The notes under the pieces were generated by a model. That model saw nothing but the letters and a program-made list of their open reading frames with translations, searched no databases and was not told the DNA's origin. Positions 16,757-26,120 of a DNA stretch of 64,000 bases are shown one piece after another. Every line of letters begins with the position of its first letter. Position 1 is the first letter of the stretch. This DNA is from Microcaldota archaeon (GTDB lineage Archaea; Micrarchaeota; Micrarchaeia; Micrarchaeales; CABMGC01), in NCBI GenBank assembly GCA_021792095.1, contig JAJYVH010000001.1, positions 381,324 through 445,323 on the forward strand. Direction: 5' to 3'. A program made the translations under genes and the position numbers.

Positions 16757-19090
16757 CTAGCGCGGGTCAGTTTCCTTTTGCGCTTCCTGCTGCTTCGCCT
16801 TCTTCCTGTTGCTCTTCTTCTGGGCCCCCGCTATCGGCAGGGTGAACCAGAACGTGCTGCCCTTGCCCGGCTCGGACTCCACACCGATCCTGCCGTCGTG
16901 CAGGTTGACTATCTCCTTCGCTATGCTGAGCCCCAGGCCGGTGCCCGAACCCTCCTGCACCGTCAGCCCCTTCCTCTGCACCTGGTAGAACTTCTTGAAC
17001 AACTTCTTCATGTCCTCCTTGCTTATGCCCGTGCCCGTGTCCCTGACCTCCACCCTCACGGACCTGCTCTTGCTGCTCACCCTGGCCGCGCTGAGTCTGA
17101 TGCTGCCCCGCTCGGTGAACTTTATGGCGTTGCCTATCAGGTTGACGAGCACCTGTATGAGCCTGTTCGGGTCTGCCTGTATCGGAGGCACGTCGTAGCC
17201 TATCGCCACCTCGAACGCGATGCCCTTCTTGCCAGCGAACTCGGCCAGCGACTGTATGGCCGGATTCTTCACCAGGTCGTTGAAGTTGACCTGCTGCATG
17301 TCCAGCTGTATCCTGCCGGAGCTTAGCTTGGCGACGTCTAGTATCTGGAGTATGAGCTGCAGCAGCCTGTCCGCCTCCTTCGTTATTATGTCCGCATACT
17401 CCTTGTAGCGCGGATCCAGGTCCTTAGAGCCGCCGGCGAGCAGCTTGCCGTAGCCGTATATGCTTGTGAGCGGCGTCTTGAGGTCGTGCGATATGTTGTA
17501 CAGGAACTGCGTCTTGAGCTCGCTCTCCGATTTCGCGTTCTCGAACTTTTTCTCGAGCTCCTCGTTCGCGTCCTCGAGCCTGCTCATCTTCTGTTTCGTG
17601 GCCAGCTCCTTGACCACCATCATGTAGCCCACGAGGTTATAGTCGGGGTCGCGCATGCTCCTCAGGGACTGCTCGCAGGGTATTGCCTCGCCGCCCTTGG
17701 GCATCACGTTCACGAAATCGTTCTCCACCACTCCGCTGTTCCTCGCGATAGCCACAGAGGAGTCGAACTTGCCCCTGCTTTCGTTGTCCGAGTACAGGGA
17801 CGACACCGCAGTACCGCTCAGCTCGCTGTTCGAATAGCCGAGGAGCCGCTCCGCGCTCCTGTTCATCGACTTCACGTAGCCGAAGGCATCGATGCTTATT
17901 ATGGCGTCGTTGCTCGATTCTATGAGCCCCTCGAGCGCTCCGCGCATCGCCGTGGCGTACTTCTCGAGGTTGCTGCTGGACAGCATGCACGAGTAGCCTT
18001 CGAACTGGTTCCTTGACACCACCGCCTTAGCATCTGCGTAGACTCCGTTGCCGAGGTTCAGGCGGAGCGTCCTCGTCGCGGCGCCGTCCACCTGCCCGAG
18101 CCACGCCTCGAAGCCGCTGTCCCCGTAGACCATGTCCGCGAGCCTCCTGCCCACGAAGGCGTTCCTGCCTATCTTGAGCACGCGCTCGATGTTAGCGCTG
18201 ACCCATATTATGCCCGTATCCGGTGCAAGTAGCGCGAACGCATCGTTGGCACCCTGCTCCGCGATCTTCACCTTCTCCTTCGTTTCAAGCAGTTCAGTGG
18301 AGTCCGAGAGCAGGACGTGCAGCAGCCTGTCGTTCACGCTGCCGCAGCTTGCCTTGAAGACCCTGCCGCGCTGCAGCCTGTCCCTTATGTCGGCGGTGCG
18401 CCAGCCCTGGAGCGAGAGCAGCATGTTAGCGTCGGCGTCTATGAACTCGCCGACGTTCCTGCCCACAATCTCCTTCTGCGTCTTGCCGAACGCCTCGCAG
18501 GCGCTCTTGTTCGCCTTCACTATGGTGCCGTTCCTGTCTATCAGCATCTGCGCCATGTATGTGTTGAATGCCGCATCGAAGTAATGCGCCAGGCTGAGGC
18601 TTCTCTCCCTTTCTGCCTTGGCTGCCACCGCGTAGCCCAGGGCATCCGCGGCCATGCCGAGCTTCGATACTGTGCCAGCGTCGAACTTGTCCTCCTGCCT
18701 GGACAGGAAAGTAGCCACGAGGACGGGCTTGCCCTCGACGCTCACGGGCAGCATCGTGCAGCTCCTGAAGCCCAGATTGTAGTGCTTTATCAGCTCCGGG
18801 AACGCCGAATAGCCGCTAAGCCTGTTGTCCACGTACGGCTTGCCCGTGTTCATCACGAACGCGTCCAGGCCGTCCAGCCTGTCCCTGTCGGAATAGGTGT
18901 CCTTGACCAGCACGTACTCTATGCCCATGGCGCCCCCGATCCTTGCGGCGAACTTCGCAAGCAGGTCTTCCTTGCTGCCTGACTCCCTGCTCATCTCGAA
19001 TACGTCGGCAACTACCTGCTCCACAGTCGCGGTTTCCAACATCGCTGTCGCAATACACTCTGTGTTGCCGGATTTAATACTTTTACTCAC
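16757..19090 (-). CDS. Sensor histidine kinase (GAF/PAS-PAS-HisKA-HATPase_c)
   Basis: LYNISHDLKTPLTSIYGYGKLL H-box; NLIGNAIKFTERG, VRDTGTGISKEDM, GSGTGLGLSIAKEIV; start may be M17 (19042). Confidence 0.92.
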   Translation of the reverse strand: MSKSIKSGNTECIATAMLETATVEQVVADVFEMSRESGSKEDLLAKFAARIGGAMGIEYVLVKDTYSDRDRLDGLDAFVMNTGKPYVDNRLSGYSAFPELIKHYNLGFRSCTMLPVSVEGKPVLVATFLSRQEDKFDAGTVSKLGMAADALGYAVAAKAERERSLSLAHYFDAAFNTYMAQMLIDRNGTIVKANKSACEAFGKTQKEIVGRNVGEFIDADANMLLSLQGWRTADIRDRLQRGRVFKASCGSVNDRLLHVLLSDSTELLETKEKVKIAEQGANDAFALLAPDTGIIWVSANIERVLKIGRNAFVGRRLADMVYGDSGFEAWLGQVDGAATRTLRLNLGNGVYADAKAVVSRNQFEGYSCMLSSSNLEKYATAMRGALEGLIESSNDAIISIDAFGYVKSMNRSAERLLGYSNSELSGTAVSSLYSDNESRGKFDSSVAIARNSGVVENDFVNVMPKGGEAIPCEQSLRSMRDPDYNLVGYMMVVKELATKQKMSRLEDANEELEKKFENAKSESELKTQFLYNISHDLKTPLTSIYGYGKLLAGGSKDLDPRYKEYADIITKEADRLLQLILQILDVAKLSSGRIQLDMQQVNFNDLVKNPAIQSLAEFAGKKGIAFEVAIGYDVPPIQADPNRLIQVLVNLIGNAIKFTERGSIRLSAARVSSKSRSVRVEVRDTGTGISKEDMKKLFKKFYQVQRKGLTVQEGSGTGLGLSIAKEIVNLHDGRIGVESEPGKGSTFWFTLPIAGAQKKSNRKKAKQQEAQKETDPR

Positions 19091-19110
19091 GATTGTTGTG
19101 CAGTGTGCTA

Positions 19111-19791
19111 ATGCAGGTAATCAGGCTATTCGATGGCGTTTACAGGCTCGACGGCAGGCTGGCCACAAGGAACCTGGTCCGGGGCAGGAGCGTATACGGC
19201 GAGAGACTGGTGGAGCACGAGGGCGTGGAGTACCGCCTTTGGAACCCGTACAGGAGCAAGCTGGCTTCCGCCATAATAAACGGCCTCAGCGAGCTGGGTA
19301 TAAAGCGGGGCTCCAAGGTGCTTTACCTCGGCGCCGCGACAGGCACCACGGCAAGCCATGTTAGCGACATAGTTGGCAAGGAAGGCATAGTGTGCTGCGT
19401 TGAGATCGCGGAGCGCAGCATGCGCGAGCTGCTCAAGGTCTGCGAGAGCAGGCCCAACATGCTGCCTGTGCTGCAGGATGCGAGGAACGTTGAGGCTTAC
19501 GCAGACGCGGTCAAGGAGTATGATGTCATATACCAGGACATAGCCGCCAGGGACCAGGCGGAGATACTCTCTGTCAACGCGGCGCTCCTGAAGGAAGGCG
19601 GTTTCGCATACGTTGCGATAAAATCGCAGAGCATCGACGTCGCAAGGAGGCCAGAGCTCGTCTACAGGGAGTTCATGGCAAGCATAGAAAAAAGATACGA
19701 TGTGCTGCAGACACTGCCGCTCGTCCCGTTCACAAAAATGCACCTCTTCGCCGCGCTGCGGAAGAAGCGGGAGCAGGGGCAAGCAATTTAA
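19111..19791 (+). CDS. flpA: Fibrillarin-like rRNA/tRNA 2'-O-methyltransferase
   Basis: YRLWNPYRSKLASAIINGL, VLYLGAATGTTASHVSDIVG, VYQDIAARDQAEIL, LVPFTKMHLFA. Confidence 0.93.
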   Translation: MQVIRLFDGVYRLDGRLATRNLVRGRSVYGERLVEHEGVEYRLWNPYRSKLASAIINGLSELGIKRGSKVLYLGAATGTTASHVSDIVGKEGIVCCVEIAERSMRELLKVCESRPNMLPVLQDARNVEAYADAVKEYDVIYQDIAARDQAEILSVNAALLKEGGFAYVAIKSQSIDVARRPELVYREFMASIEKRYDVLQTLPLVPFTKMHLFAALRKKREQGQAI

Positions 19792-19808
19792 GTGTTGAAG
19801 CAGATGTT

Positions 19809-20651
19809 TTGCACGAGCCCATGCTGAATGCAGCCAAATATGCGAAGGCACTTGACAAATACGCGCGGAAGAGCGTGGAATGCCCGCACTGCGGCATGCA
19901 GACCGCAGTGTCGGATAATGCGTACTCGTTCTGCAACTTCTGCGAGCAGCGCATAGACCTTGGGAAGAGCATACCTGAGCACGAGAAGAAGGCGCGCGAT
20001 GCGTTCGCGCCTGTCGCCTCTGGGTTTAAAGCAAACGACACTGACGCGGCGCTGGCCGCGGCCGACAGGCTTCTGAAAGGGAACACAGACCCGGAGCAGC
20101 TCTACCTTTTGGGCCTGTTCTATTCCGCCGCTTCGTGGGCGAAGTACAACGACAGGGACTACGCGCTCCGTGGCTTCATGGAGCCCAACGCTGCGCGCAT
20201 AAGGAGCGGTCTGGAGCTTTCCGCCAAGGCTAAGGAGTGCTTCTATAAGGCGATAAAGCTAGCAGGCGATGCGCAGGCGGACAACGCAGCGGCGGACGGG
20301 CAGTTGCTGTTCATAAGGTTCATGGGCTGCATGAGGCTGCGCAGGAAGGCAGACGCGATGCGCGCCCTGCAGGAGCTTCGGCGGGCTGATAGGCAGAATG
20401 CGCTAATCGGCTACGCCTATGCTGTTTACGCGGTTGAGACCGGCGCTAGAAATGCGGATAAAGCTCTCATAGATATGCTCGAAGGCGGGGAGCCCAATTC
20501 TTTCTATTATCTCGCTAGGTACCTTGCGCTCCGGAAGAGGCTGAAAGAGGCGGCAGCGCTACTCGAAAGACTTGAGAGCGTGGCGAGCCTGCCTGCCGCT
20601 AGGGAGCTGGCATACGGGATAAGGCAGGCGCAGCAAGCCGCTGAGGTGTGA
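19809..20651 (+). CDS. Zinc-ribbon plus TPR-like repeat protein, unknown function
   Basis: CPHCGMQTAVSDNAYSFCNFC zinc ribbon; helical repeats. Confidence 0.6.
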   Translation: MHEPMLNAAKYAKALDKYARKSVECPHCGMQTAVSDNAYSFCNFCEQRIDLGKSIPEHEKKARDAFAPVASGFKANDTDAALAAADRLLKGNTDPEQLYLLGLFYSAASWAKYNDRDYALRGFMEPNAARIRSGLELSAKAKECFYKAIKLAGDAQADNAAADGQLLFIRFMGCMRLRRKADAMRALQELRRADRQNALIGYAYAVYAVETGARNADKALIDMLEGGEPNSFYYLARYLALRKRLKEAAALLERLESVASLPAARELAYGIRQAQQAAEV

Positions 20652-21237
20652 GCGCGCTCCGCTTCTGTTCGTGCGGTGCCGGCGCAGCGCATTCGCGCTT
20701 AAGCCGTACCAGGTAGCCTGCTAGTTCACTGTCTGGAGACACAGAGTAGGCGGCCACGCCTTCCTTTGGGCGGATCCTGTGCTCTGTCCATCGCCCATCG
20801 GTATGCGTGTGCCTTACCTCGCCGCACAGCTCTCCCTCCCTGATATTGAGTCTCTCCAGTTTGTCTTCGAAAGATTCCTTGTCGGCAGCAGAATCCCCGA
20901 CAACCAACACTATGTAGTGGTTTTGGCCGTGTCCTTTGTTGACACGTCTCATTTCCATAAGGAACGCGTCGCTTATGACGTAGTTTGGGTGGCCGTCCAG
21001 CCACATCGTCCTGCCTTCCTTCTTCAGTTCAGCGCCGCTGTCCCTGTCCCTGACGAGCATATAGCCGAGCACGAGCGGTATGGCCTCCCCGTCGTGCATA
21101 AAAATCATTCTTCTGCCATCCCGGAGCCTGGTAGCCAGGTAGTTGCCTGGTTTGTAATCTATGTGGGCTTTGCACAGTGCCCCCTCCAGCTCCTGCTGGA
21201 ACAGGGTCGGCTGCTGGTTTGGCCTAACGTTCATCAT
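20599..21237 (-). CDS. Hypothetical protein
   Basis: 212 aa ORF; converges with and overlaps the previous gene by 53 nt. Confidence 0.45.
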   Translation of the reverse strand: MMNVRPNQQPTLFQQELEGALCKAHIDYKPGNYLATRLRDGRRMIFMHDGEAIPLVLGYMLVRDRDSGAELKKEGRTMWLDGHPNYVISDAFLMEMRRVNKGHGQNHYIVLVVGDSAADKESFEDKLERLNIREGELCGEVRHTHTDGRWTEHRIRPKEGVAAYSVSPDSELAGYLVRLKRECAAPAPHEQKRSALTPQRLAAPALSRMPAP

Positions 21238-21301
21238 GTTTCCCTTACCTGTAGCTGACTGCCAATCGGCCGTTTATATAAATTGTGTTTGGCCCGCGCG
21301 G

Positions 21302-24253
21302 CTAGCCCTTCACCACGCCAATTGGCACGTTCTTGGTGACTATCTTTGATAAGCCCGCCTTCTCGACCACGCCCACCACCTCGTCAACGTTCTTGTATGC
21401 CCACTCCGCCTCCTCGCTGACGAGCTTCCTGCTCCTCACCCTTATCTCTATGCCCTTGCTGCTGAGCGAGCCGAAGGTCTTGCCCTCGGGTATGGTGCGT
21501 ATCGCCTCGTGCCTGGACATGACTCTGCCTGCGCCGTGGCACGTGGTGCCGAAGGTCTCCTTCATAGAGCCCTCCTGGCCGCAGAGTACGTAGCTGGCGG
21601 TGCCCATGCTGCCCGGGATCAGCACCGGCTGCCCCACGCTCCTGTACTCCTTTGGCACCTCTTCCCTGCCCTTCGGGAAGGCCCTGGTGGCGCCCTTCCT
21701 GTGCACGTACACCTGCATCCTGCGCCCGCCCACGGTGTGCTCCTCCTTCTTCACTATATTGTGCGCTACGTCGTATAGCAGCTCCATGCCCAGCGCGTCG
21801 GCGCTCCTGCCGAAGACCTCCTCGAAGCTCTTCCTGACGTTGTGCATTATTATCTGTCTGTTCGCGAATGCATAGTTGGCCGCACCATTCATTGCTGCAA
21901 GGTAACTATCGGCTTCCCTGCTGCCTATGCGTGCATAGCTGAGCTCTTTGTCAACGAGCTGCATTTTGTTCTTCTCCTGGTACTCGTTGAGCGTGCGCAG
22001 GTAGTCGCTGCAGATCTGGTGCCCGAAGCCGCGCGACCCTGTGTGCACCATGACCAGCACCTGCCCTAGCTCTAGGCCGTAAGCGGAGGCCGTTTTCTCA
22101 TCGAACACCTGTCCGACTCTTTGCACCTCTAGGAAGTGGTTGCCCGCCCCAAGCGTCCCGAGCTGATCCAGGCCTCTCTTCCTCGCCTCGCTGCTCACGG
22201 CTGAGAAGTCTGCGCCTTGCATCCTTCCGTTCTCCTCTATCCTTTCAACGTCGTTAGCCCATCCATATCCATTCTCTATCGCATACTCCGCACCGAGTTC
22301 GGCTACCTTCTCTAGGTCGTTCTGTGTGAAGCCTGCCTTGAACCTGCTGCCAACCCCGCTTGGCACGTTCTTGAACAGTGTGTCGAGGAGTTTGCCTAGG
22401 GCTGGCCGCACCTCCTTTTCGCTCAATCCTGTCTTTATCAGCCTTACCCCACAATTAGAGACAACAATGCCGTTTGCAACGAAGTTATGGTTTGCATTAT
22501 TTACCGTCAGATCGAAAACATTTCCGTTGTAGGCAACCTCTTCTATTTTGCTTATTTCGTCAAGAGCGAAACCTCCGTCTCCTATCGCGTTTTTGGAAGT
22601 AAACTCGCTGAACTTGTAATCTTTCCATATTCTTGCGTTTCCGGTCCTTCCGTCAAAAGCATGTTCTAAGAAGCTTCTGCTTACTTCCTCTTGCATAAGT
22701 TCCTGTACTATTTTTTCTTTGCTGGAGCCATTCTGCTTCATTTCGACTGCCATTTTCCTGGAGCTGTCCCTAGTGCCTCTGAGTCTTTTCAGGTATGTAA
22801 GGTAAAGGGCTGCCAGGCTTGCAGCCCTCTCTTTGTCCTTGTTGTAGGTGTAGCCTACAGTGCCAAAGAATTTAATCAGATTTTCCGTATTGGATAGTAT
22901 TCCTAGCCTGAAACCGACAGTTCCGCCCCACTTTCCAGCATACCTGTATCCCTCTACAATTGCAGGTTCAAGTGTTGATACGCCAAGCGATTCGAGCATT
23001 TTTCTTATGTCTGAGAGAAAAGCGACCGCGTTGTCCCCTAGTTCTTCCAGCTTCTTGACACTGAACGCAGGCATGTGAAAGTTATAGCCGTTTGCGAATG
23101 CTTGTGGCGTCCCCATTTCAGCGCCGAAGTAGGCAGACAGGAATAGCCTTTTTTGCCAGTTTTCAGAATTAGCAACCCATTCGGGTACTCTGTATGCCTG
23201 CGTCGATTTGTTGCCTATTGGCGCTCCAAGGCAAACTAGGAGGGCGCTGAACGCAGCAGCGCTTACCTTAAGTGAGTGTTCCTCATAATCAAATTCCGTC
23301 GTGCCATACGCCGTGGTTATTTTGTGATGCCTTTTCCTATGATACATGCCGGCCCTGAATCCAAGCAGTTCTATGTCTCTCTTGACCATTAGCAAATCTT
23401 CTTTTTTTCCATAAAAAATACTGTACGAAATTGCACCTTTTGTTTTAGATATGGTTCCGTCGCCGATCACAAAACCTAACAGTTTCAGCAATATGGGGAG
23501 TTTTTGATGGGTCGTAGTTACGTTATTCAGCCCCCGTTTCCTGAGTATATTCAGTACCTGTGCCAAAGCGTTGCCTTTCCTGCTTATTCCAAACTCTTCA
23601 AGCGTAGCAGACAGTCTCTCTTCGGAAAGTATCACCCTCTCAATAGGCCTAACGAAATCTACACCGATAAATCCAGTCACAGCGACTTTTCCGCCGACTT
23701 TAAGTTCTGCAATTGGCAGCATGCCCCTGTCCGTGAGTATGGGATGATCGGCAGTAGCCACAAGCTCTTTGCCTAGCGCTGTCGTAATGCGGAATACCTT
23801 TCTGTCATTTTGTTTTTCCATGAACAGTATAGGCGCGCTTTCCGATTGAGTCGAAGTGTTTAGGTCGAAGGTTACGAGATGTGCGTGCTCTTCTCTCATA
23901 TCACATATCCTGTGTCTCGCCCCGTTTGAGTCAAGCACCAAAGTGTCAGGTGTAAGGCAGTTTATGTCAAATCCGACAGCGCCTGGAGACACTATGCCTT
24001 CATTAGCGTCGAAGGCGACCACGCCCCCTATGGGCATGCCGTAGCCCGCGTGCGCGTCCGGCATCACGAGCACGTCGCCCACTATGCCTGGCAGCGTGGA
24101 GACATTAATTGCCTGCTGCACAGTGCCGTCGTTCTTCACCTTCTCCAGCATGCGCTCGTCCAGGTACATGACGACGTTTGCGTTCATGCCCTTGCCGGCA
24201 TCCCTCTCCAGCATGAACTTTACGTCGCTGAGCCTCTTGAATTCCATGCACAA
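21302..24253 (-). CDS. rtcB: RNA-splicing ligase RtcB with in-frame intein
   Basis: Exteins GDVLVMPDAHAGYGMPIGGV...SPGAVGFDIN / CGVRLIKTG...LGAGNHFLEVQ...HTGSRGFGHQ; ~502 aa intein between DIN and CGVRL. Confidence 0.95.
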   Translation of the reverse strand: MCMEFKRLSDVKFMLERDAGKGMNANVVMYLDERMLEKVKNDGTVQQAINVSTLPGIVGDVLVMPDAHAGYGMPIGGVVAFDANEGIVSPGAVGFDINCLTPDTLVLDSNGARHRICDMREEHAHLVTFDLNTSTQSESAPILFMEKQNDRKVFRITTALGKELVATADHPILTDRGMLPIAELKVGGKVAVTGFIGVDFVRPIERVILSEERLSATLEEFGISRKGNALAQVLNILRKRGLNNVTTTHQKLPILLKLLGFVIGDGTISKTKGAISYSIFYGKKEDLLMVKRDIELLGFRAGMYHRKRHHKITTAYGTTEFDYEEHSLKVSAAAFSALLVCLGAPIGNKSTQAYRVPEWVANSENWQKRLFLSAYFGAEMGTPQAFANGYNFHMPAFSVKKLEELGDNAVAFLSDIRKMLESLGVSTLEPAIVEGYRYAGKWGGTVGFRLGILSNTENLIKFFGTVGYTYNKDKERAASLAALYLTYLKRLRGTRDSSRKMAVEMKQNGSSKEKIVQELMQEEVSRSFLEHAFDGRTGNARIWKDYKFSEFTSKNAIGDGGFALDEISKIEEVAYNGNVFDLTVNNANHNFVANGIVVSNCGVRLIKTGLSEKEVRPALGKLLDTLFKNVPSGVGSRFKAGFTQNDLEKVAELGAEYAIENGYGWANDVERIEENGRMQGADFSAVSSEARKRGLDQLGTLGAGNHFLEVQRVGQVFDEKTASAYGLELGQVLVMVHTGSRGFGHQICSDYLRTLNEYQEKNKMQLVDKELSYARIGSREADSYLAAMNGAANYAFANRQIIMHNVRKSFEEVFGRSADALGMELLYDVAHNIVKKEEHTVGGRRMQVYVHRKGATRAFPKGREEVPKEYRSVGQPVLIPGSMGTASYVLCGQEGSMKETFGTTCHGAGRVMSRHEAIRTIPEGKTFGSLSSKGIEIRVRSRKLVSEEAEWAYKNVDEVVGVVEKAGLSKIVTKNVPIGVVKG
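22454..23959 (-). other. RtcB intein (502 codons) with LAGLIDADG-type homing endonuclease
   Basis: Begins Cys (CLTPDTLVLDSNG), ends ...NANHNFVANGIVVSN followed by Cys+1; LLGFVIGDGTI motif; lower GC than exteins by eye. Confidence 0.92.
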
Positions 24254-24501
24254 GCGCCCTCTATGGCACTGCTCTTTGTGACATCCTCCCGCGTGGCCTT
24301 CTTCCCTTGTTTCCTCTCCTTTACCCTGCGGAAGAAGTTCTGGTATGCCTTGATGAGACGGAAGTATGCTTCTCTCTGAACCTGTGAGTAAAGCTCTAAA
24401 ACTTGATAGAGCCTGTATCGATAGGCTCTTGAAGTATCCACATTTTCTGTTTCAGCCTTCATGTTATTATGCCTTTCACAGTTATGCACGACCATGTCCA
24501 T
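24220..24501 (-). pseudogene. Possible TnpB/IS605 OrfB N-terminal remnant
   Basis: RAYRYRLYQ... and VQREAYFRLIKAYQNFFRRVKERKQGKK resemble TnpB N-terminal motifs (YryrLYP; L.kAyqnFFrRvk.G). Confidence 0.4.
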
Positions 24502-24646
24502 CTTCCTTTTCCGCCCTCGCTCTCATCCCACCCCTAAAGTATGTAGGATTTCCAGCTAATGCAAATTTAACGTCAATGTTTAAATAGGAGCTAAAACCAA
24601 TACCGCTTGTAAGTAATTTAAATTATCCCTGATTAATAGAGGCAGT

Positions 24647-24745
24647 GCAGGGGTGGCGGAGCCTGGTCAAACGCGGCAGACTCAAGATCTGTTGGCCATA
24701 GGCCTGCGGGAGTTCAAAAGCGATGAGCAAATCTCTCCCCCTGCA
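24647..24745 (+). tRNA. tRNA-Leu (CAA) with 13-nt insertion/intron in the T-loop
   Basis: Acceptor GCAGGGG/CCCCTGC; anticodon arm GCAGA-CTCAAGA-TCTGT; variable arm GGCCATAGGCC; T-stem GGGAG/CTCTC enclosing 20 nt TTCAAAAGCGATGAGCAAAT. Confidence 0.88.
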
Positions 24746-24771
24746 CTTTCTCGCTAACTGGGGTGTTGAAT

Positions 24772-25524
24772 ATGGCAAAGGTAAGAGGCAAGGGGAATAA
24801 AAGGGCGAAGGCACTGGCAATGGCAGGCGCTAAGGCGAGGGCAGCGAAGCGTGCGCCGGTGAAGCGCTCGGTGATGGCGAAGGTGCTCGGCGCAAGGATA
24901 AAGGACAAGATGCTGCTCGACGTGCCCCATTACCCCCAGACCGAGGATTTCACGAGCTCGGCAGCCTGCGCCATGATGGTGCTCAAGTTCCTCAAGCCAA
25001 ACTTCAAGTTCAGGCGCGAGGAGGAGTATGACATCTGGCAGGAGGCTGTCAACGGCAGCGTCTGGTACGGTTCCAAGTACGGCCTCGCCTACGCGCTTTC
25101 CAAGCGCGGCGCCAGCGTCGGCATAATGAGCAACACCAAGGACGAGGGCTACGAGCGCAAGATGGCAGTATACGAGAACGTGAACCTGGACACGCTGACT
25201 GCCTCGTTCAACGAGATAAGGCAGAAGTCTGAGCAGGCGGGCATAGAGGAGGAGCACAGGGAGGTGTCTACCACGACCATAAAGAAGGCGCTCTCCGCGG
25301 GCCAGGTGCCAATAGTGCTTATAGACGCCAAGACGATAAACTCTTACCTGGAATCGATGCCGCACTGGGTAGTAATAAAGGGCTACGACACCGACAACTT
25401 CTACATAAACGACCCCTACTCGGACAGCACCATAACAATAGCGGCCAGCGCGTTCAAGGCGGCGCTGGGCTACGAAGCGAACTACCACATGGTGCTGGTG
25501 AACGCGAAGCCCAAGGGCAAGTGA
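24772..25524 (+). CDS. Peptidase C39-like family protein
   Basis: LLDVPHYPQTEDFTSSAACAMMVLKFL...GQVPIVLIDAKTINSYLESMPHWVVIKGYDTDNFYINDPY (papain-like C39 fold motifs). Confidence 0.65.
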   Translation: MAKVRGKGNKRAKALAMAGAKARAAKRAPVKRSVMAKVLGARIKDKMLLDVPHYPQTEDFTSSAACAMMVLKFLKPNFKFRREEEYDIWQEAVNGSVWYGSKYGLAYALSKRGASVGIMSNTKDEGYERKMAVYENVNLDTLTASFNEIRQKSEQAGIEEEHREVSTTTIKKALSAGQVPIVLIDAKTINSYLESMPHWVVIKGYDTDNFYINDPYSDSTITIAASAFKAALGYEANYHMVLVNAKPKGK

Positions 25525-25564
25525 AGCCTTTCAGGCTCTTTGGCTCTTCCGCTCCAGCGGCGTT

Positions 25565-25600
25565 GGCGCCCGAATGGCGCCGGCTCACGTGCTGTTTTTA
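25565..25600 (+). terminator. Hairpin followed by T-run between convergent genes
   Basis: GGCGCC-cgaat-GGCGCC (25565-25581) then gctcacgtgctgttttta. Confidence 0.3.
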
Positions 25601-25656
25601 CATAGAAAGAGGGGCTGACGGAACGCGAGGCAGCTAGGCCCGGATCCGCCTGTCGT

Positions 25657-26004
25657 CTAATACCTGCTGTTGAGCATGCTTACGTCAGTCTCGGGCTCCC
25701 TGTTCCGGGCTTCGCTGAACCTTGCCTTTTCCTTCGCGATGCCTCTTATCGTGTTGTAGCACTTCAGGCACATCAGCCTGCGCTTCACGACGCCGCGCCT
25801 CACGTATGGGTCCCTTTCCTGTATGTAGCTGGGCGGCAGCACCTTTATCTCTCCCTTCTCCATGAGTCTGTTGCAGTACATGCAGGTGTCTTCCACCATC
25901 CTGGCGAACTCCCCGCGACCTTCTCGCAGTCCCGCGGCTTCTCTACAGCCACCGGCTTCCTCCCTGCCTACACTTTTCATTTCGCTTTTTCCCCACATAG
26001 CCAT
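25657..26004 (-). CDS. Zinc-ribbon hypothetical protein
   Basis: CMYCNR...MCLKCYNTIRGIAKEKAR two CxxC pairs; start uncertain. Confidence 0.5.
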   Translation of the reverse strand: MAMWGKSEMKSVGREEAGGCREAAGLREGRGEFARMVEDTCMYCNRLMEKGEIKVLPPSYIQERDPYVRRGVVKRRLMCLKCYNTIRGIAKEKARFSEARNREPETDVSMLNSRY

Positions 26005-26120
26005 TCCCCACTAGGCCGAGCGCAATTTCCGTCATCTTCCCCCTTCAATGTCTGTTTATGCTGTTCCTTATATTTTAAGGTTTCGTTTAAGCCATGGTAA
26101 TGGTACGTGTCAGAGTGCCA

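Noticed and set aside
25657-26004. RNase P protein Rpp21
   Set aside because: Two CxxC pairs are present but the surrounding Rpp21 motifs are not; left as zinc-ribbon hypothetical
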